64,000 nt of DNA from Stutzerimonas kunmingensis (GTDB taxonomy: Bacteria > Pseudomonadota > Gammaproteobacteria > Pseudomonadales > Pseudomonadaceae). The DNA is taken from NCBI RefSeq assembly GCF_002929225.1, contig NZ_PISM01000014.1, forward strand, positions 310,001 to 374,000. Reading direction: 5' to 3'. Shown piece after piece: positions 1 through 10,501 of the stretch (its first letter is position 1; every line of letters begins with the position of its first letter). Below the pieces are notes generated by a model. That model did not search any database and was not told the origin of the DNA. It worked only from the letters and a program-made list of their open reading frames with translations. The translations under genes were made by a program, and so were the position numbers.

Positions 1-523
1 GGTCCAGGTCGAGATAGCCGTACAGCGCCTGTTTTTCACCGGTGAAACAGTGCACCACCGCCGCAGGGAGGTGGTCCCGAAACGGTCGCAGGATCGCTAG
101 CAACCGGTCGCTGGCGTCGCGTTCGTGCAGAAAGACCGGCAACTGCAGTTCGACGGCGAGTTGCAACTGTTCCTCCAGCGCGCGCTCCTGTAGCGGTCGC
201 GGTGAAAAATCGCGATTGAAGTCCAGGCCGCATTCGCCGACTGCGCGCACTTCGGGCTCGGCGAGAAGGCCGCGCAACTGGCTGGCGCTGTCAGTCGTCC
301 AGTGGCTCGCATCATGCGGATGCACACCCGCGGTACTGAACAGGTGCAGGCGGGACTCGTCCAGTTGGCGGCAGAGCTTGAGAGCAGCTTCGCTTTCTTC
401 GAGGCTGGTGCCGGTAAGTACCATCTGCACGACGCCGGCCGCTCTGGCGCGCTCGACGACCGCAGATGCGCTGGAGGCGAATGTCGGGTGGCTCAGATTG
501 ACGCCGATGTCGATAAGCTGCAT
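1..523 (-). CDS. tatD: TatD family metal-dependent hydrolase (3' end cut by window edge)
   Basis: The reading frame starts at the ATG complementary to 521-523 and runs off the left edge after about 174 codons, so only the N-terminal two thirds are present. The start [15 protein letters not shown] carries the family's first metal-binding region (the usual DTHxH is replaced by DIGVNL, as in the TatD subgroup). GVHPHDA, GECGLDF and PVFLHERDA follow, and the visible part ends near HCFTGE, all in family order. TatD proteins are cytoplasmic TIM-barrel metal hydrolases with 3'-5' DNA/RNA exonuclease activity linked to repair after oxidative damage. The gene is divergent from the lytic transglycosylase gene. 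The C-terminal Asp/His ligands lie outside the window and cannot be checked. Confidence 0.9.
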   Translation of the reverse strand, partial: MQLIDIGVNLSHPTFASSASAVVERARAAGVVQMVLTGTSLEESEAALKLCRQLDESRLHLFSTAGVHPHDASHWTTDSASQLRGLLAEPEVRAVGECGLDFNRDFSPRPLQERALEEQLQLAVELQLPVFLHERDASDRLLAILRPFRDHLPAAVVHCFTGEKQALYGYLDLD

Positions 524-692
524 GGATGCCTCGAGATTAAAAACTAACTAAATCAATAATATAGGAGTTATAGCTAAACCAGTTTGGAGGAAAAACTGGC
601 GGAATAAGCCAACCTGTGAGAACCTTTGCCACCTTTTGCGGGCAGGGAGCACCGCACCAGCGTTCTCTGCGTCTTCAGACCGGTGCATCCCG

Positions 693-2108
693 ATGCCACG
701 ATTGCTGCCACTCATGTTCTGCCTGCTGCTGGCCCTGATGCCAACGATGGCGACTGCGCGCGTGGCGGGCCCCGAGGCGTGGCAAGCGAACGACAAGGTA
801 CGTGATCTCGCCGAAATTCGCCGTAGTGGCGTACTGCGCGTGCTGGTCAATCAGAGCCGGAACAGCTCCGGAGAGGTGAAAGGCGAAGCGATTGGCGTCG
901 AGTACGCGCGGCTGCGGGCCTTCGAGCAGTACCTGAATCGCAATGCTGCATCCGCGCGGCCGATTACCCTGAAGATCATTCCCAAAGCCAAGGATCAGTT
1001 GCTTGGCGCGCTGCAGCGCGGCGAGGGGGATCTGGTAGCGCCCGGCGAATTACTGCCGCTGGCGGGCATGAAAGGCATCAGCCGCAGCCGGCCGGTAGTC
1101 AGCGACGTGTCATTGGTGCTGGTCAGCTGCCAGGGCGGTCCACGCTATCAGCGTCTGGACCAGCTATCCGGGCGCAGCCTTGCGTTGCCACCTGGCAGCG
1201 CCGCAGGGCCGGCGCTGGCGCGGCTGAACAAGCAACTGATGGAGCGCAAGCTGGCGCCGATCGTTGCCGAGTGGGTCGACCCCACGTTGGCCGTCGAGGA
1301 TGTGCTGGAGATGGTGCAGGCCGGCGTCTATCCGGCGACCGTGGTCGAGCAGACCATCGCCGAGCGCTGGGCCAAGGTCATGCCGAAACTGCGCATCGCG
1401 CAGCACCTGAGCCTTGGCGACAAGGCCAGCATGCACTGGTTCGTGCGGAACGACGCCAGCATGTTGCGCGCCAGTGCTGATCGCTTTCTCAAGGATTTCG
1501 ACCTGCCAGACAACCAGGATGCCGCCTTCGAGCGCGTCTACCGGCGTCTGTACAAGGTCCAGTACCCGCTCGACCGAGTGGGCCGCCAGCGTCTGGAAAA
1601 GGTTCGTCCGACCCTGCAGCGCTATGCCGAACAGATCGAGCTGGACTGGCTGAACCTCGCCGCCCTGGCGTTCAAGGAGTCCACCCTGAACCCTGCGGCG
1701 CGGGGCGCCGGCGGTGCCACTGGGTTGATGCAGGTGACGCCGGCCACGGCTCGTGCGATGGGTGTCAGCAACATCCACCAGTTGGACAACAACGTGCAGG
1801 CCAGTGCGAAGTATCTGGCGAACATCCGTCGTAACTTTTTCGCCAGCCCGCGACTGAACGAGCGTGAGCGCATGGCGTTCATTCTCGCCGCCTACAACCT
1901 CGGCCCGCAGCGGGTGCAGAGCATGCGCGCCGAAGCCCGTAGGCGCGGTCTGAACCCGGATCAGTGGTTCTTCCAGGTCGAGCGTATCGCCATGGAAACT
2001 GTTGGCATGGGCGTAGTGGCATACGTCAACAGCGTCAACAAGTACTACCTGGCCTACCAGCGCGAGCGCTATCTGCTCGAGGCCGACCGCAAGACCGCGG
2101 CCAACTGA
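693..2108 (+). CDS. MltF-like membrane-bound lytic murein transglycosylase
   Basis: The 471-residue protein starts at the internal ATG at 693 (MPRLLPLMFCLLLALMP), which gives a clean signal peptide; the frame is open 19 codons upstream without signal-like sequence. Residues about 40-260 form a periplasmic solute-binding-like domain (GVLRVLVNQSRNS, GEGDLVAPGELL). The C-terminal part is an SLT lysozyme-like domain with catalytic Glu in LAFKESTLNP, then GATGLMQVTP and AAYNLGPQRV. This two-domain order is that of MltF: the enzyme cleaves the glycan strand of peptidoglycan to 1,6-anhydromuropeptides and the N domain may regulate it. The gene is convergent with the lipase foldase gene with only 6 bp between the stop codons. 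Paralogues of MltF occur in pseudomonads, so no symbol is assigned. Confidence 0.85.
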   Translation: MPRLLPLMFCLLLALMPTMATARVAGPEAWQANDKVRDLAEIRRSGVLRVLVNQSRNSSGEVKGEAIGVEYARLRAFEQYLNRNAASARPITLKIIPKAKDQLLGALQRGEGDLVAPGELLPLAGMKGISRSRPVVSDVSLVLVSCQGGPRYQRLDQLSGRSLALPPGSAAGPALARLNKQLMERKLAPIVAEWVDPTLAVEDVLEMVQAGVYPATVVEQTIAERWAKVMPKLRIAQHLSLGDKASMHWFVRNDASMLRASADRFLKDFDLPDNQDAAFERVYRRLYKVQYPLDRVGRQRLEKVRPTLQRYAEQIELDWLNLAALAFKESTLNPAARGAGGATGLMQVTPATARAMGVSNIHQLDNNVQASAKYLANIRRNFFASPRLNERERMAFILAAYNLGPQRVQSMRAEARRRGLNPDQWFFQVERIAMETVGMGVVAYVNSVNKYYLAYQRERYLLEADRKTAAN

Positions 2109-2114
2109 CCGCTC

Positions 2115-3128
2115 TCAGCGCTCAGCCACTTCCTGCTGCTGAAAGGCAGCGACAAGCCGCAGGCGTTCGCCCTCGTCAAACTGCTCGGCCTCCAGCCGCT
2201 CGATAGCGCTGCGACGCTCGACATCGTCCAGGCCGCGAGTGGCTTCGATACGCTGACGTTCCTGTCGATAGACTGCGACCCGTTGCTGCCACTGCGCGCG
2301 CTGTCGATCCAGCGCTTCGAGTCGGGCGGCAGCCTTGCTGCCCACCAACTGCTGGCGCAGCTGGCGGATCTGCTGCGCATCGGCGCCCTGAGCCTGCAAG
2401 GCGACAGTCTGCTCTCGCAGTTCGCTTTGCAGCTGCGGCACGAGCAACTCTCGCAGGTCGCCGGGCAATCCGGCGCGCAGCTGGTCGATGGCTTGGCCTT
2501 TGGCTTCGCTGTCCAGTGCTGAATCGGCTTGAATGGCCAGGCGCTCCAGGCTGAAGCGATCATAGGCCTCGTCCAGGGCGAAGAACGCCTGGTGAACAGC
2601 CGGCTCCAGCACGCGTGCGCGCAACTCCTGCACGGCACTCAAGCGCTGGCGTAGCGCTGAAATGTCCGTGGTTCGCGAATAAGTCGCTTCCAGATCAAGC
2701 AGTTGGCGCTTGTAGTTGAGATATTGCGTGAGCACTGCTGATGCTTGGCTCTGGGCCGGCTCTGGCAGCTGGGCGACGATGTATCGGCGCAAGCGTTCGA
2801 TACTGTTCTTCAACGGCTCCTCTCCGGCTGCGGCGAGAAAGTAATCGAACAGATGCCGAAGTTCGGCGCCGATTAGCAGGTTGCCGGCTTCATCCAGACG
2901 GAACTGGCCATCGACCTGGGTGCCCTTGAACGATGTCGGCAACTGCGGCGTGCCTTGCGGTGCCGGTTGGGTTTTCAGCGGCTGCCGGGGTGGTGTTGGG
3001 GCAGCCGTGGCGGGTGAGGTGGCCGATGGCAATTCGGCCACTGCAGCCGGGCCTGGTGTCGATCGGCTCTGCATGATGGTCAGGCTTAGCGCCACGGCCA
3101 GCACCAGAAGAATTATGTATTTGCTCAT
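2115..3128 (-). CDS. lifO: Lipase-specific foldase (lipase secretion chaperone)
   Basis: This 337-residue protein has an N-terminal membrane anchor ([19 protein letters not shown]), a Pro/Ala-rich variable linker at about 25-65, and a long helical periplasmic domain. The foldase signature R-x-x-F-D-Y-x-L-x-x-x-G-E is present as [13 protein letters not shown] at residues 91-103. Lif proteins stay anchored in the inner membrane and fold the cognate lipase in the periplasm before type II secretion. The gene lies 62 bp downstream of the lipase gene on the same strand, the usual lipase-foldase operon, and is presumably transcribed from the sigma-54 promoter upstream of the lipase. Also called limA or lipH in other pseudomonads. 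Confidence 0.95.
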   Translation of the reverse strand: MSKYIILLVLAVALSLTIMQSRSTPGPAAVAELPSATSPATAAPTPPRQPLKTQPAPQGTPQLPTSFKGTQVDGQFRLDEAGNLLIGAELRHLFDYFLAAAGEEPLKNSIERLRRYIVAQLPEPAQSQASAVLTQYLNYKRQLLDLEATYSRTTDISALRQRLSAVQELRARVLEPAVHQAFFALDEAYDRFSLERLAIQADSALDSEAKGQAIDQLRAGLPGDLRELLVPQLQSELREQTVALQAQGADAQQIRQLRQQLVGSKAAARLEALDRQRAQWQQRVAVYRQERQRIEATRGLDDVERRSAIERLEAEQFDEGERLRLVAAFQQQEVAER

Positions 3129-3190
3129 GGGGTGCTCGGTGATAGCGGCCGGGATCGACGATCCCAGCCTGGTTCACGAAGAGTCGCGCG

Positions 3191-4174
<984 letters not shown>

Positions 4175-4209
4175 TCACCGCGCATGGCGCGTACTGCGTG
4201 CTGAAGAGC

Positions 4210-4224
4210 GCAGCATTCGTGCCA
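4210..4224 (-). promoter_or_regulatory. Sigma-54 (RpoN) promoter of lipA-lifO
   Basis: On the minus strand this reads TGGCACGAATGCTGC, with GG and GC separated by exactly 10 bases as RpoN requires (consensus TGGCACG-N4-TTGCW; one mismatch in the -12 element). Transcription would start near 4198, giving a leader of about 70 nt before the lipA ATG at 4126. Pseudomonas lipase operons are known to be RpoN-dependent through NtrC-type activators such as LipR or CbrB, which supports the call. Confidence 0.75.
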
Positions 4225-4437
4225 TAAGCACCGAGCGGGAGCGCGTCCGCTCTAGTCGGGCAATTACGACGGGAGGTGATATTGCTGTGATATCTGTGCG
4301 GCGTGCGGTCATTGTTACCGAGCGAAACGGCACCTGGGTAAGAAAGTGATGATTTTGCTTTTTAGCCGCCAATCGCTTTTAGATGTCAGCACAATCGCCG
4401 AAGATGATGACCGGTTCGTCCGATATTGACCTGCCGG
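4225..4437. other. Intergenic upstream region of lipA (candidate enhancer)
   Basis: No gene is visible here. Together with the lipA leader, the lipA-greB gap is 311 bp. It contains a short inverted repeat GAGCGG-N8-CCGCTC at 4233-4252, another, GATAT-N7-ATATC, at 4278-4294, and a TGTTAC half site at 4313-4318, about 90 bp upstream of the -24 element. Those distances suit binding sites for an NtrC-family activator, but which one binds is not decided by the sequence. No intrinsic terminator for greB transcription is visible. Confidence 0.4.
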
Positions 4438-4935
4438 TCACTGATACTCGACAGCGACCACGTACCAGAGCTTCATCCCGGTCGGGGTTTGCACCTGGAC
4501 TTCGGCATCCAGACCTTTGCCCACCAGCGCCCGCGCCAGGGGCGAATCGATGCTGATCAGGCCCTGGCGCAGGTCCAGTTCGTCAGGACCGACGATTCGG
4601 TAGCGCGCTTCCTCACCATCCTCGTCCTCCAGGGTCACCCAGGCGCCGAAATACACCTTGTTCGGGTCGCTGGGCCGGTCGCCTACGACCTTGAGCTTTT
4701 CCAGACGCTTGGTCAGAAACCGCACGCGGCTGTCGATCTCTCGCAGCATTTTCTTGCCGTAGGTGTATTCCGCGTTCTCCGAACGATCACCTTGTGCCGC
4801 CGCCTCGCTCACCGATTGAGTCACCTGCGGACGCTTGACGTGCCAGAGTTCGTGCAGCTCGGCACGCAGCCGAGCTTCGCCTTCTGGGGTGATCAGGGGC
4901 GTGCCGGCCGGGCGCGGTGGGCGATAGCGACTCAT
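4438..4935 (-). CDS. greB: Transcription elongation factor GreB
   Basis: The 165-residue protein has the Gre two-domain plan: an N-terminal antiparallel coiled coil (residues about 1-80) with the tip motif DRSENAEY, whose acidic residues reach into the RNA polymerase secondary channel, and a C-terminal FKBP-like domain ending in [12 protein letters not shown]. The N-terminal basic stretch ([17 protein letters not shown]) and the length of about 160 place it with GreB rather than GreA. It rescues backtracked polymerase by stimulating transcript cleavage. It lies 40 bp downstream of the ABC permease gene on the same strand, so it may share that transcript. Confidence 0.93.
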   Translation of the reverse strand: MSRYRPPRPAGTPLITPEGEARLRAELHELWHVKRPQVTQSVSEAAAQGDRSENAEYTYGKKMLREIDSRVRFLTKRLEKLKVVGDRPSDPNKVYFGAWVTLEDEDGEEARYRIVGPDELDLRQGLISIDSPLARALVGKGLDAEVQVQTPTGMKLWYVVAVEYQ

Positions 4936-4975
4936 GGATTTGCGTCCTCGCTGAAAAGTCGCCGATTGTAGCGCT

Positions 4976-7480
4976 TCAACTCTCGCGCAGTACGGTCAGC
5001 GGGCTCGCATTCAGCGCGCGTCGAGTACCGATCAGACCGGCGCCACCGACCAGCAAAGCACCTATCAACGGCAGTACCAGCAGCCATGGGTGCGGCTGCC
5101 AGCGCAGATCGAATGCGTAGTGATAGAGCAGAGCGCTGACCAGCTCGCAGCCGAGTGCGGCGAGCAGACCGCTGGCGGCGCCCAACAGGCCGAACTCGGC
5201 TCGGCGCGCACGAAGCAGCAAGCCTCGCTCTGCACCGAGCGCCCTGAGCAACGCGCCCTGACGAATGCGCTCGTCCAGCGTCGCTTGCAGCCCGGCGAAC
5301 AGAACCGCCAGTCCGGCGGCCAGGACGAACAGCAGTACGTATTCCACCGCCAGTGATACCTGCGCAAGGATGCTGCGCAATTGAGCCAGCAGCGCCTCGA
5401 CCTGCAGCAGGGTGACCGAAGGAAACGCGCGGGCCAGCTCCACCAGTTCGCGTTCCTTGCCAGGTGGCAGGTGGAAGCTGGTCATGTAGGTGGCCGGCAT
5501 GCCCTGGAGAGTGTCCGGTTCGAAGATCATGTAGAAGTTGGGCTGGAAGCTGTCCCAGTTGACCTCGCGCAGGCTGGTGACGCTGGCCTCGCGGGTCAGC
5601 CCGCCGATGGTGAAGGACAGTCGATCACCGACCTTCAATTGCAGGCTTTGCGCAAGTTCCGCCTCGACGGATACCCCGGGAATGTCCGCGGCGCCCTGAT
5701 CGCCCCACCAGTTGCCCGCGACGATGTGATTGTCCTTCGGTAGTTCGGCGGCCCAGGTCAGGCTCAGGTCGCGGCGGATCGCGCGCTCACCCTGGGATTC
5801 CTTGCTGACCAGCTGGCGCACCGGCTCGCCGTTGATCGCGATCAGGCGTCCTGGCACGACCGGATACAGTGGCGCGGTATGGTCCGAGATGGCCGCGATG
5901 CGCTCGGCAAAGGCATCCTTTTCCGCTGGCAGTACATTGAGCACGAAATGATTCGGTGCGTTGTCCGGCAGCTGGTCCTGCCAGGTATCGAGCAGCTCAC
6001 CTCGCAGCAGCGCGATAAGCGCCATGGCCAGCAGGATCAGGCCGAAGGCAAGGGCCTGTCCGGCGGCAGCCAGTGGATGGCGCAGCAACTGGCCGAGGCC
6101 CAGGCGCCAGCTCAGCGACGCACCGGCAAGCAGGCGGCGCATGGCCTTGAGCCCCATAAGAAGCAGACCGCCAAGCAGCAGCGTAGCGAGCAGGCCGCCG
6201 CCGAGCAGTGCCAGCGTGATCTTCAGATCCAGGCTCAGCCGCCACATGATCAGCCCGAGGGCGAAAATCGCGGTCCCATAGACCAGCCACGCACTAGGTG
6301 GTACCGGCAGCATGTCGCGGCGCAGCACGCGCAGCGGAGGCACGCGCCCCAGCCCCGCCAGCGGCGGTAGGGCAAAGCCTGCCAGGGCCACCAGCCCGGT
6401 TGCGATGCCTGCCGCGGCCGGCCAGATGCCGCCAGGTGGTATTTCTTGGGCGAGCAGATCGCGCAGCAAAAAGAACAGTCCGTGCTGCGCGGCCCAGCCG
6501 AGCAGCGCACCGGCGATGCTCGCCAGCAGGCCGAGCATGCCCAGTTGCAGGGCGTAGAGCAGCAGGGCGTCGTGACGCGACAGGCCCAGGCAGCGCAACA
6601 GTGCACTGGCATCGAAGCGGCGCGCAGCGAAGCGGGCGGCGGAGAGCGCGACCGCCACCCCGGCCAGCAGGATGGCGGCAAGGCTGGCCAGGTTCAGATA
6701 GCGTTCGGCGCGACTAAGGGCACCGCCGATCTGGCGATTGCTGTCGTTGGCCGTTTCGATGCGTTGGTGCGCCTGCAGATCGCTTTGCAGTGACTGCTGA
6801 TAGGCCGCCAATGCCGCGCTTTCACCTCGCCACAGCTCGCGATAACGGACGCGGCTGCCGGGTTGCACGACACCGGTCGCGGCCAGGTCCTCCATGTGCA
6901 TCAGCACCCGAGGCGTCAGGCTGTAGAAATCGCCAACCCGGTCCGGCTCGTAGGTCAGCACGCGGGTTAGGCGCAGCGGCTTGTTGCCGACCTCGATGCT
7001 GTCGCCTATCTCCAGATCAAGTGCTGCAAACAGCCGCGCCTCGGCCCAGGCTTCGCCGGGGGCAGGAGCGCCGCCGGGCTGCTCGGTTTCATAGGGCTGC
7101 GCAGCGCTGCGCAGGGTGCCCCGCAACGGATAACCGTTGCTGGCGGCCTTGACGCTGGCAAGCTGCAGATCCTCATCGGTCGCGATGACGCTGGAGAACT
7201 CGACGACCTGGGCATGCGCGAGGCCTTGCGCCGTGCCCGCTTCGATCTGCGCTGGCGCTGCCGGCGCGCTGCCGCTCAACACCAGGTCAGCACCGAGGAA
7301 TTCGCTGGCGCGTAGCAGCATGGCGCCGTTCAGGCGTGCGCCGAAATAACCGATCGCGGTGCTGGCGGCCACGGCGATGACCAGCGCGAAGAACAGCACG
7401 CGCAACTCACCGGCGCGAGCGTCACGCAATAACTGCCGGTAGGCCAGGGCGAACAGGCGGGCCTTGGGCATGCGCATCAT
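4976..7480 (-). CDS. ABC transporter permease, FtsX/MacB-like (YbbP family)
   Basis: The 834-residue protein has a first transmembrane helix at about 25-45 ([20 protein letters not shown]), a large periplasmic MacB-PCD-like region, a first FtsX core of helices near 265-380, four central helices near 395-510, a second periplasmic segment, and a C-terminal FtsX core ([21 protein letters not shown] onward). This duplicated FtsX architecture is the YbbP type. Its start overlaps the stop of the ATPase gene by 4 bp, so the two are translationally coupled. YbbAP homologues are lipid- or lipoprotein-linked type VII ABC exporters or mechanotransmitters, but the substrate here is unknown. The neighbouring divergent tesA is the conserved context of this system in E. 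coli and Pseudomonas. Confidence 0.88.
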   Translation of the reverse strand: MMRMPKARLFALAYRQLLRDARAGELRVLFFALVIAVAASTAIGYFGARLNGAMLLRASEFLGADLVLSGSAPAAPAQIEAGTAQGLAHAQVVEFSSVIATDEDLQLASVKAASNGYPLRGTLRSAAQPYETEQPGGAPAPGEAWAEARLFAALDLEIGDSIEVGNKPLRLTRVLTYEPDRVGDFYSLTPRVLMHMEDLAATGVVQPGSRVRYRELWRGESAALAAYQQSLQSDLQAHQRIETANDSNRQIGGALSRAERYLNLASLAAILLAGVAVALSAARFAARRFDASALLRCLGLSRHDALLLYALQLGMLGLLASIAGALLGWAAQHGLFFLLRDLLAQEIPPGGIWPAAAGIATGLVALAGFALPPLAGLGRVPPLRVLRRDMLPVPPSAWLVYGTAIFALGLIMWRLSLDLKITLALLGGGLLATLLLGGLLLMGLKAMRRLLAGASLSWRLGLGQLLRHPLAAAGQALAFGLILLAMALIALLRGELLDTWQDQLPDNAPNHFVLNVLPAEKDAFAERIAAISDHTAPLYPVVPGRLIAINGEPVRQLVSKESQGERAIRRDLSLTWAAELPKDNHIVAGNWWGDQGAADIPGVSVEAELAQSLQLKVGDRLSFTIGGLTREASVTSLREVNWDSFQPNFYMIFEPDTLQGMPATYMTSFHLPPGKERELVELARAFPSVTLLQVEALLAQLRSILAQVSLAVEYVLLFVLAAGLAVLFAGLQATLDERIRQGALLRALGAERGLLLRARRAEFGLLGAASGLLAALGCELVSALLYHYAFDLRWQPHPWLLVLPLIGALLVGGAGLIGTRRALNASPLTVLRES

Positions 7481-8163
7481 TCAGCCGCCTCGGCAGCAAT
7501 CTGCCGACCGCCCTCGAGGCGAATCATGCGATGGCAACGCTTGGCCAGGCGCTCGTCATGGGTCACCAGCACAAGCGTGGTGCCACGCTCGCGATTGAGT
7601 TCGAAAAGCAGCTCGGTGATGTGCGCGCCGGTATGCGTGTCGAGGTTGCCGGTGGGCTCATCGGCAAACAGTACGTCGGGCTCGGCGGCGAAGGCACGGG
7701 CCAGCGCAACCCGCTGTTGCTCGCCACCCGAAAGCTGACGCGGATAGTGGTGCAGGCGCTCGCCGAGGCCGACGCGGCCAAGCAGTTCGGTGGCGCGCTC
7801 GCGGGCATCGCGACGGCCATCCAGCTCAAGGGGCAGCATGACGTTCTCCAGCGCGTTCAGGCTGTCCAGCAACTGGAACGACTGGAAGACAAAGCCGACG
7901 TGTTCGGCGCGTACGCGAGCGCGCTGATCCTCATCGAGCGCGGCCAGCGCGTGGCCCGCCAGGTGCACTTCCCCGGAGCTCGGCAGATCAAGCCCGGCGA
8001 GCAGACCGAGCAGGGTCGACTTTCCCGAGCCGGAGGTGCCGACGATGGCGAGGCTGTCGCCCTTGGCCAGCTGCAGCGAGAGGTCGGCCAGGATGCTCAG
8101 CTCGCCTTCCGCGCTGGGTACCACTTTGTTAAGGTTCCGGGCGTCGAGAATGTTGCCGCTCAT
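7477..8163 (-). CDS. ybbA: ABC transporter ATP-binding protein (YbbA)
   Basis: The 228-residue ATPase has Walker A GTSGSGKST at residues 42-50, the Q-loop region FQSFQLLDSLN, the signature LSGGEQQRVALARAF, Walker B VLFADEPTGNLD and the switch His in VLVTHDERLA. It belongs to the LolD/MacB family of ATPases that energise FtsX-type permeases. The permease gene begins inside its stop codon. It is divergent from tesA; the two start codons are only about 11 bp apart, so both promoters must lie inside or overlap the opposite coding sequence. Confidence 0.94.
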   Translation of the reverse strand: MSGNILDARNLNKVVPSAEGELSILADLSLQLAKGDSLAIVGTSGSGKSTLLGLLAGLDLPSSGEVHLAGHALAALDEDQRARVRAEHVGFVFQSFQLLDSLNALENVMLPLELDGRRDARERATELLGRVGLGERLHHYPRQLSGGEQQRVALARAFAAEPDVLFADEPTGNLDTHTGAHITELLFELNRERGTTLVLVTHDERLAKRCHRMIRLEGGRQIAAEAAE

Positions 8164-8174
8164 GAGGGGATCCG

Positions 8175-8780
8175 ATGCGAAAGTGGCTGAAATGCGGGGC
8201 TCTGGCGCTGCTGTGCTGGACTCAGGGAGCCCTGGCCGGAACCGTACTGGTGGTCGGCGATAGTATCAGCGCGGCTTTCGGGCTGGAAACCAGCCAGGGG
8301 TGGGTGCATCTGCTGCAGGAACGCCTGGTCGGGGCGGATGATTCGTGGCGCGTGGTGAACGCTTCGATCAGTGGCGACACCACGTCTGGCGGGCTCGCGC
8401 GGCTTGGTCCGTTGCTCGAGGAGTATGCTCCCGAGGTGGTGATTCTCGAGCTGGGAGGCAACGACGGTCTGCGTGGGCAGTCGCCAGCGCAATTGAAACA
8501 GAATCTTGCCGAGATGATCGATCGCAGCCGCGAGGCGGGTGCAGAGGTCCTGTTGCTTGGAATGCGCATGCCGCCCAATCTCGGGCAGCGTTACACCCGC
8601 GCGTTCGCTGACGCTTTCGACTCGCTGGCAGCGGAGAAACCGGTGGCTTATGTGCCGTTTCTGCTGGAGGGGGTTGGTGGCGTCGCGGGGATGATGCAAG
8701 CCGATGGCATTCACCCCACCGCAGAGGCCCAGACCCAGCTGCTGGATACCGTCTGGCCGGTGCTCGAGCCCTTGCTTTGA
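8175..8780 (+). CDS. tesA: Multifunctional acyl-CoA thioesterase I / arylesterase TesA
   Basis: The 201-residue protein starts with a signal peptide (MRKWLKCGALALLCWTQGALA). The SGNH hydrolase blocks are all present: GDSISAAFG with the nucleophilic Ser, a Gly block (SGDTTSGGLARL), the Asn block GGNDGLRG, and DGIHPT with the catalytic Asp and His. Family members hydrolyse acyl-CoA, lysophospholipids and aryl esters in the periplasm. An in-frame ATG starts right after the GAGGGGATCC leader. Its divergent arrangement with ybbA is conserved in many gammaproteobacteria. Confidence 0.95.
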   Translation: MRKWLKCGALALLCWTQGALAGTVLVVGDSISAAFGLETSQGWVHLLQERLVGADDSWRVVNASISGDTTSGGLARLGPLLEEYAPEVVILELGGNDGLRGQSPAQLKQNLAEMIDRSREAGAEVLLLGMRMPPNLGQRYTRAFADAFDSLAAEKPVAYVPFLLEGVGGVAGMMQADGIHPTAEAQTQLLDTVWPVLEPLL

Positions 8781-8823
8781 GGCGTGCGCGCAGCTACTGT
8801 CGCGCCCTCGATTGGAGCCTCAG

Positions 8824-9105
8824 ATGTCGCGCTCAGCCAGGACCCTTTACGCTTATCGGATCATCGTGCCGGACGAACAGTACGACATGTTCGCCTGCCG
8901 CGAGAATCGACTGCACCTGGCGTTGCGCCAGCTTGAGCTGAGCGGCAATGCGGACCGTACCCTGTGTGGCGGTCTGCTGCCTGCGCAGCCTCGCTGGAGG
9001 GAGCTCGAGCGCGCCACGCTAAAGGACCGACAGCTGTGTCCGAACTGCAGGCAGTTGCTTGAGGCGCGGCGCAAGGGCCTTCCGTCCGCCACCGCTGCCT
9101 GGTAG
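8824..9105 (+). CDS. Conserved-looking small hypothetical protein with CxxC
   Basis: A 93-residue frame begins at the ATG at 8824, 43 bp after tesA (MSRSARTLYAYRII). The frame is open further upstream, but the upstream start lies inside tesA and lacks a ribosome site. The product is soluble, basic at the C end, and carries four cysteines: one in MFACRENR, one in TLCGG and a CPNC pair near residue 73, which could form a small zinc site. I do not recognise the family. Codon use matches the surrounding genes and the position is downstream of tesA on the same strand, so it is probably real and may be co-transcribed. Confidence 0.6.
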   Translation: MSRSARTLYAYRIIVPDEQYDMFACRENRLHLALRQLELSGNADRTLCGGLLPAQPRWRELERATLKDRQLCPNCRQLLEARRKGLPSATAAW

Positions 9106-9173
9106 CTCACGTTTCGCCCGGTTCACGTACAATCGCACCATTTCCATCATCCAAGTTCTCAAGGATTTTCTGA

Positions 9174-10139
9174 ATGCTCTCGCGCGCGTTTGCAGTCGCC
9201 TCCTGTTTGTCACTCGCTGCTTTGCTTTCAGCAGGCTCCAGCGCGGCGCTTGAGCTGCCGCTGCCGCCGGAAGGCGACGACATAGTCGGTCAGATTCAGG
9301 TCATCAAGGCCAAGTACGAAGACACCTTCGCCGCCATTGGTGAAACCCATGACCTTGGCTATCTGGAGCTGGTGGCGGCCAATCCGGGTGTCGATCCCTG
9401 GTTGCCAGGCGAGGGCACGGACATCATCCTGCCGACCCGTTTCATTCTGCCGCCGGGTCCGCGTGAAGGCGTGGTGATCAACATTGCCGAGTACCGCCTT
9501 TATTACTACCCGGAAGGCCAGAACGTTGTGCACACCTTCCCCCTCGGAATCGGTCGCGAGGGTTGGGGCTCGCCGGTTGGTAATACGCGGATTTCGGCAA
9601 TGACCAGCAACCCCGCCTGGTACCCACCGCAATCCATCCGTGACGAGCACGCTGCAGATGGCGACCCGTTACCGACAGTCGTTCCACCCGGACCGGATAA
9701 CCCGCTGGGGCCGTTCAAGATGACGCTTTCGCTGCCCGGCTACCTTATCCATGGCTCGAACAAGAAGTTCGGGATCGGTATGCGCGTCAGTCATGGCTGC
9801 TTCCGCATGCTCAACCATAATGTGCTGGAGCTGGCGAAGATGGTGAAGGTGGGTACCCCGGTACGCATCGTCGACGAGCCATACAAATTCGGCGTGAGTG
9901 AGGGCAAGGTGTATCTCGAAGCCCATGCGCCGCTGGAAGAGGGTGATCAGCAAACGCTCACCTTGATGGATAAGCATGCGGTCGTGATCAATACGCTACT
10001 CAAGCGCGACGATGCCGCGGGCAAGCTGCATCTAGACTGGGAAATGGTCCGCGAAATCATCGCTGGCGAGGACGGCCTGCCGATCCAGATTGCCGAGCAA
10101 CGGACGGAAGTGGCTGCTCAGGAAGAACAGTTGTTTTGA
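9174..10139 (+). CDS. Periplasmic L,D-transpeptidase (YkuD domain)
   Basis: The 321-residue protein has a signal peptide (MLSRAFAVASCLSLAALLSA, cleavage near residue 25), a short LysM-like or N-terminal fold at about 35-95 containing NPGVDPWLPGEGTDI, and a YkuD catalytic domain. The catalytic motif is HGCFR at 207-211 with Cys209 as nucleophile; His193 in YLIHGSNK is the conserved upstream His. Enzymes of the ErfK/YbiS/YcfS group attach Braun-type lipoproteins to peptidoglycan or form 3-3 cross-links. It lies beside the gene for OprI, the Pseudomonas Braun-lipoprotein homologue, separated by a shared terminator, which makes OprI a natural candidate substrate; that link is inference. Confidence 0.92.
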   Translation: MLSRAFAVASCLSLAALLSAGSSAALELPLPPEGDDIVGQIQVIKAKYEDTFAAIGETHDLGYLELVAANPGVDPWLPGEGTDIILPTRFILPPGPREGVVINIAEYRLYYYPEGQNVVHTFPLGIGREGWGSPVGNTRISAMTSNPAWYPPQSIRDEHAADGDPLPTVVPPGPDNPLGPFKMTLSLPGYLIHGSNKKFGIGMRVSHGCFRMLNHNVLELAKMVKVGTPVRIVDEPYKFGVSEGKVYLEAHAPLEEGDQQTLTLMDKHAVVINTLLKRDDAAGKLHLDWEMVREIIAGEDGLPIQIAEQRTEVAAQEEQLF

Positions 10140-10156
10140 CTGCTGATCTAAGTGCA

Positions 10157-10190
10157 TAAAAAAGCCGACCTCAAAGGTCGGCTTTTTTTA
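10157..10190. terminator. Bidirectional intrinsic terminator
   Basis: Stem AGCCGACC / GGTCGGCT with loop TCAAA, flanked by an A run on the left and a T run on the right. It lies between the convergent L,D-transpeptidase and oprI genes and can serve both. Confidence 0.92.
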
Positions 10191-10201
10191 TTTCTACAAG
10201 C

Positions 10202-10456
10202 TTACTTGCGGCTGGCGCGTTCCAGCATACGCAGAGCACGCTCGTTGGCTTCGTCAGCGGTCTGCTGAGCCTTCTGAGCGGCGGCCAGAGCTTCGTCGGC
10301 CTTGCTGTACGCTTCGTCAGCGCGAGCTTGGGCGCGGGCAGCGGCGTCCTCGGTCGCGGTCAGGCGAGCTTCGCTTTCTTTGGTCATGCTGTTGCTGCAA
10401 CCGGTAGCCAGAACTGCGGCCAGAGCCAGAGCAGAGAATTTCAGAACGTTGTTCAT
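10202..10456 (-). CDS. oprI: Major outer-membrane lipoprotein OprI (Lpp homologue)
   Basis: The 84-residue precursor starts at the ATG at 10456 ([20 protein letters not shown]), preceded by AAGGGGAA; the frame is open 11 codons upstream but without lipoprotein-like sequence. The lipobox LATGC puts the acylated Cys at residue 20. The mature part is an Ala-rich heptad coiled coil ([19 protein letters not shown]) ending in Lys, as in P. aeruginosa OprI. It is a highly abundant lipoprotein that links outer membrane and peptidoglycan and trimerises. A CCATAA-N10-TTATGG inverted repeat lies in its leader at 10480-10501. Confidence 0.97.
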   Translation of the reverse strand: MNNVLKFSALALAAVLATGCSNSMTKESEARLTATEDAAARAQARADEAYSKADEALAAAQKAQQTADEANERALRMLERASRK

Positions 10457-10501
10457 CTTGTTCCCCTTAAGGTGGAAATCCATAAGCAACTTCCGTTATG
10501 G

